This document shows positions 5,622 to 5,655 of a DNA stretch of 5,655 nt, in pieces. Position 1 is the stretch's first letter. Each line of letters opens with the position of its first letter. Made by a program: the position numbers and the translations under genes. The notes beneath the pieces are model-generated. The model was not told where the DNA came from, did no database searches, and was given only the letters and a program-made list of their open reading frames with translations. The stretch comes from an uncultured Peptococcaceae bacterium. GTDB lineage: Bacteria; Bacillota; Peptococcia; Peptococcales; Peptococcaceae. The stretch lies in the NCBI GenBank assembly GCA_900553245.1, contig USCP01000129.1, forward strand, positions 1 through 5,655, written 5' to 3'.

Positions 5622-5655
5622 GTGGGTCGTGACCCTGTTGGGACGTGATTTTTCG

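Noticed and set aside
5624..5635. GGGTC-GT-GACCC inverted repeat near the window end
   Set aside because: It is a five-base stem with a two-base gap and no U-tract, lying beyond a complete terminator; too short to interpret.
1..5655. Mobile elements, CRISPR arrays, tRNA/rRNA genes or a defence system
   Set aside because: No transposase, direct-repeat array, cloverleaf or unknown gene cluster was seen. Every substantial coding region belongs to a known housekeeping family.

Overview
The window looks like an ordinary housekeeping stretch of a bacterial chromosome. Strong AGGAGG-type ribosome sites, sigma-A-like promoters (several with an extended -10 TGn), a perfect CIRCE operator in front of groES-groEL and compact U-tailed terminators all fit a Bacillota (Firmicutes)-type organism of moderate GC. 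A Negativicutes-like member is my guess, but the sequence alone does not settle the genus.

Layout: (1) Bases 1-417, minus strand, hold the N-terminal part of a 5-formyltetrahydrofolate cyclo-ligase whose C-terminus lies outside the window. (2) Bases 418-617 are a divergent control region. A minus-strand TTGCAC/TATACT promoter serves the cyclo-ligase. A plus-strand extended -10 promoter followed at once by CIRCE serves groES-groEL. (3) Bases 618-2549 are the groES-groEL chaperonin operon; both genes are complete and have near-identical ribosome-binding segments. (4) Bases 2550-2685 contain an extended -10 box and a strong hairpin that may end the groEL transcript or lie in the leader of the next gene. 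(5) Bases 2686-3534 encode an Mrp/Nbp35-type P-loop Fe-S cluster carrier, closed by a clear intrinsic terminator. (6) Bases 3582-3727 hold a good promoter and a leader with small inverted repeats. (7) Bases 3728-5581 are a glutamine-dependent asparagine synthase gene, full length except for one in-frame TAA at 5210-5212 where the family has a conserved Glu. A strong terminator follows. No intergenic stretch exceeds 300 bases.

How the genes fit together: GroES and GroEL form one heat-shock folding machine under HrcA/CIRCE control. The Mrp protein (Fe-S cluster delivery), the cyclo-ligase (folate salvage) and asparagine synthase are separate housekeeping functions, each with its own promoter as far as can be seen. 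No mobile element, CRISPR array, tRNA/rRNA gene or novel multi-gene system was found. The main anomaly is the interrupted asnB.
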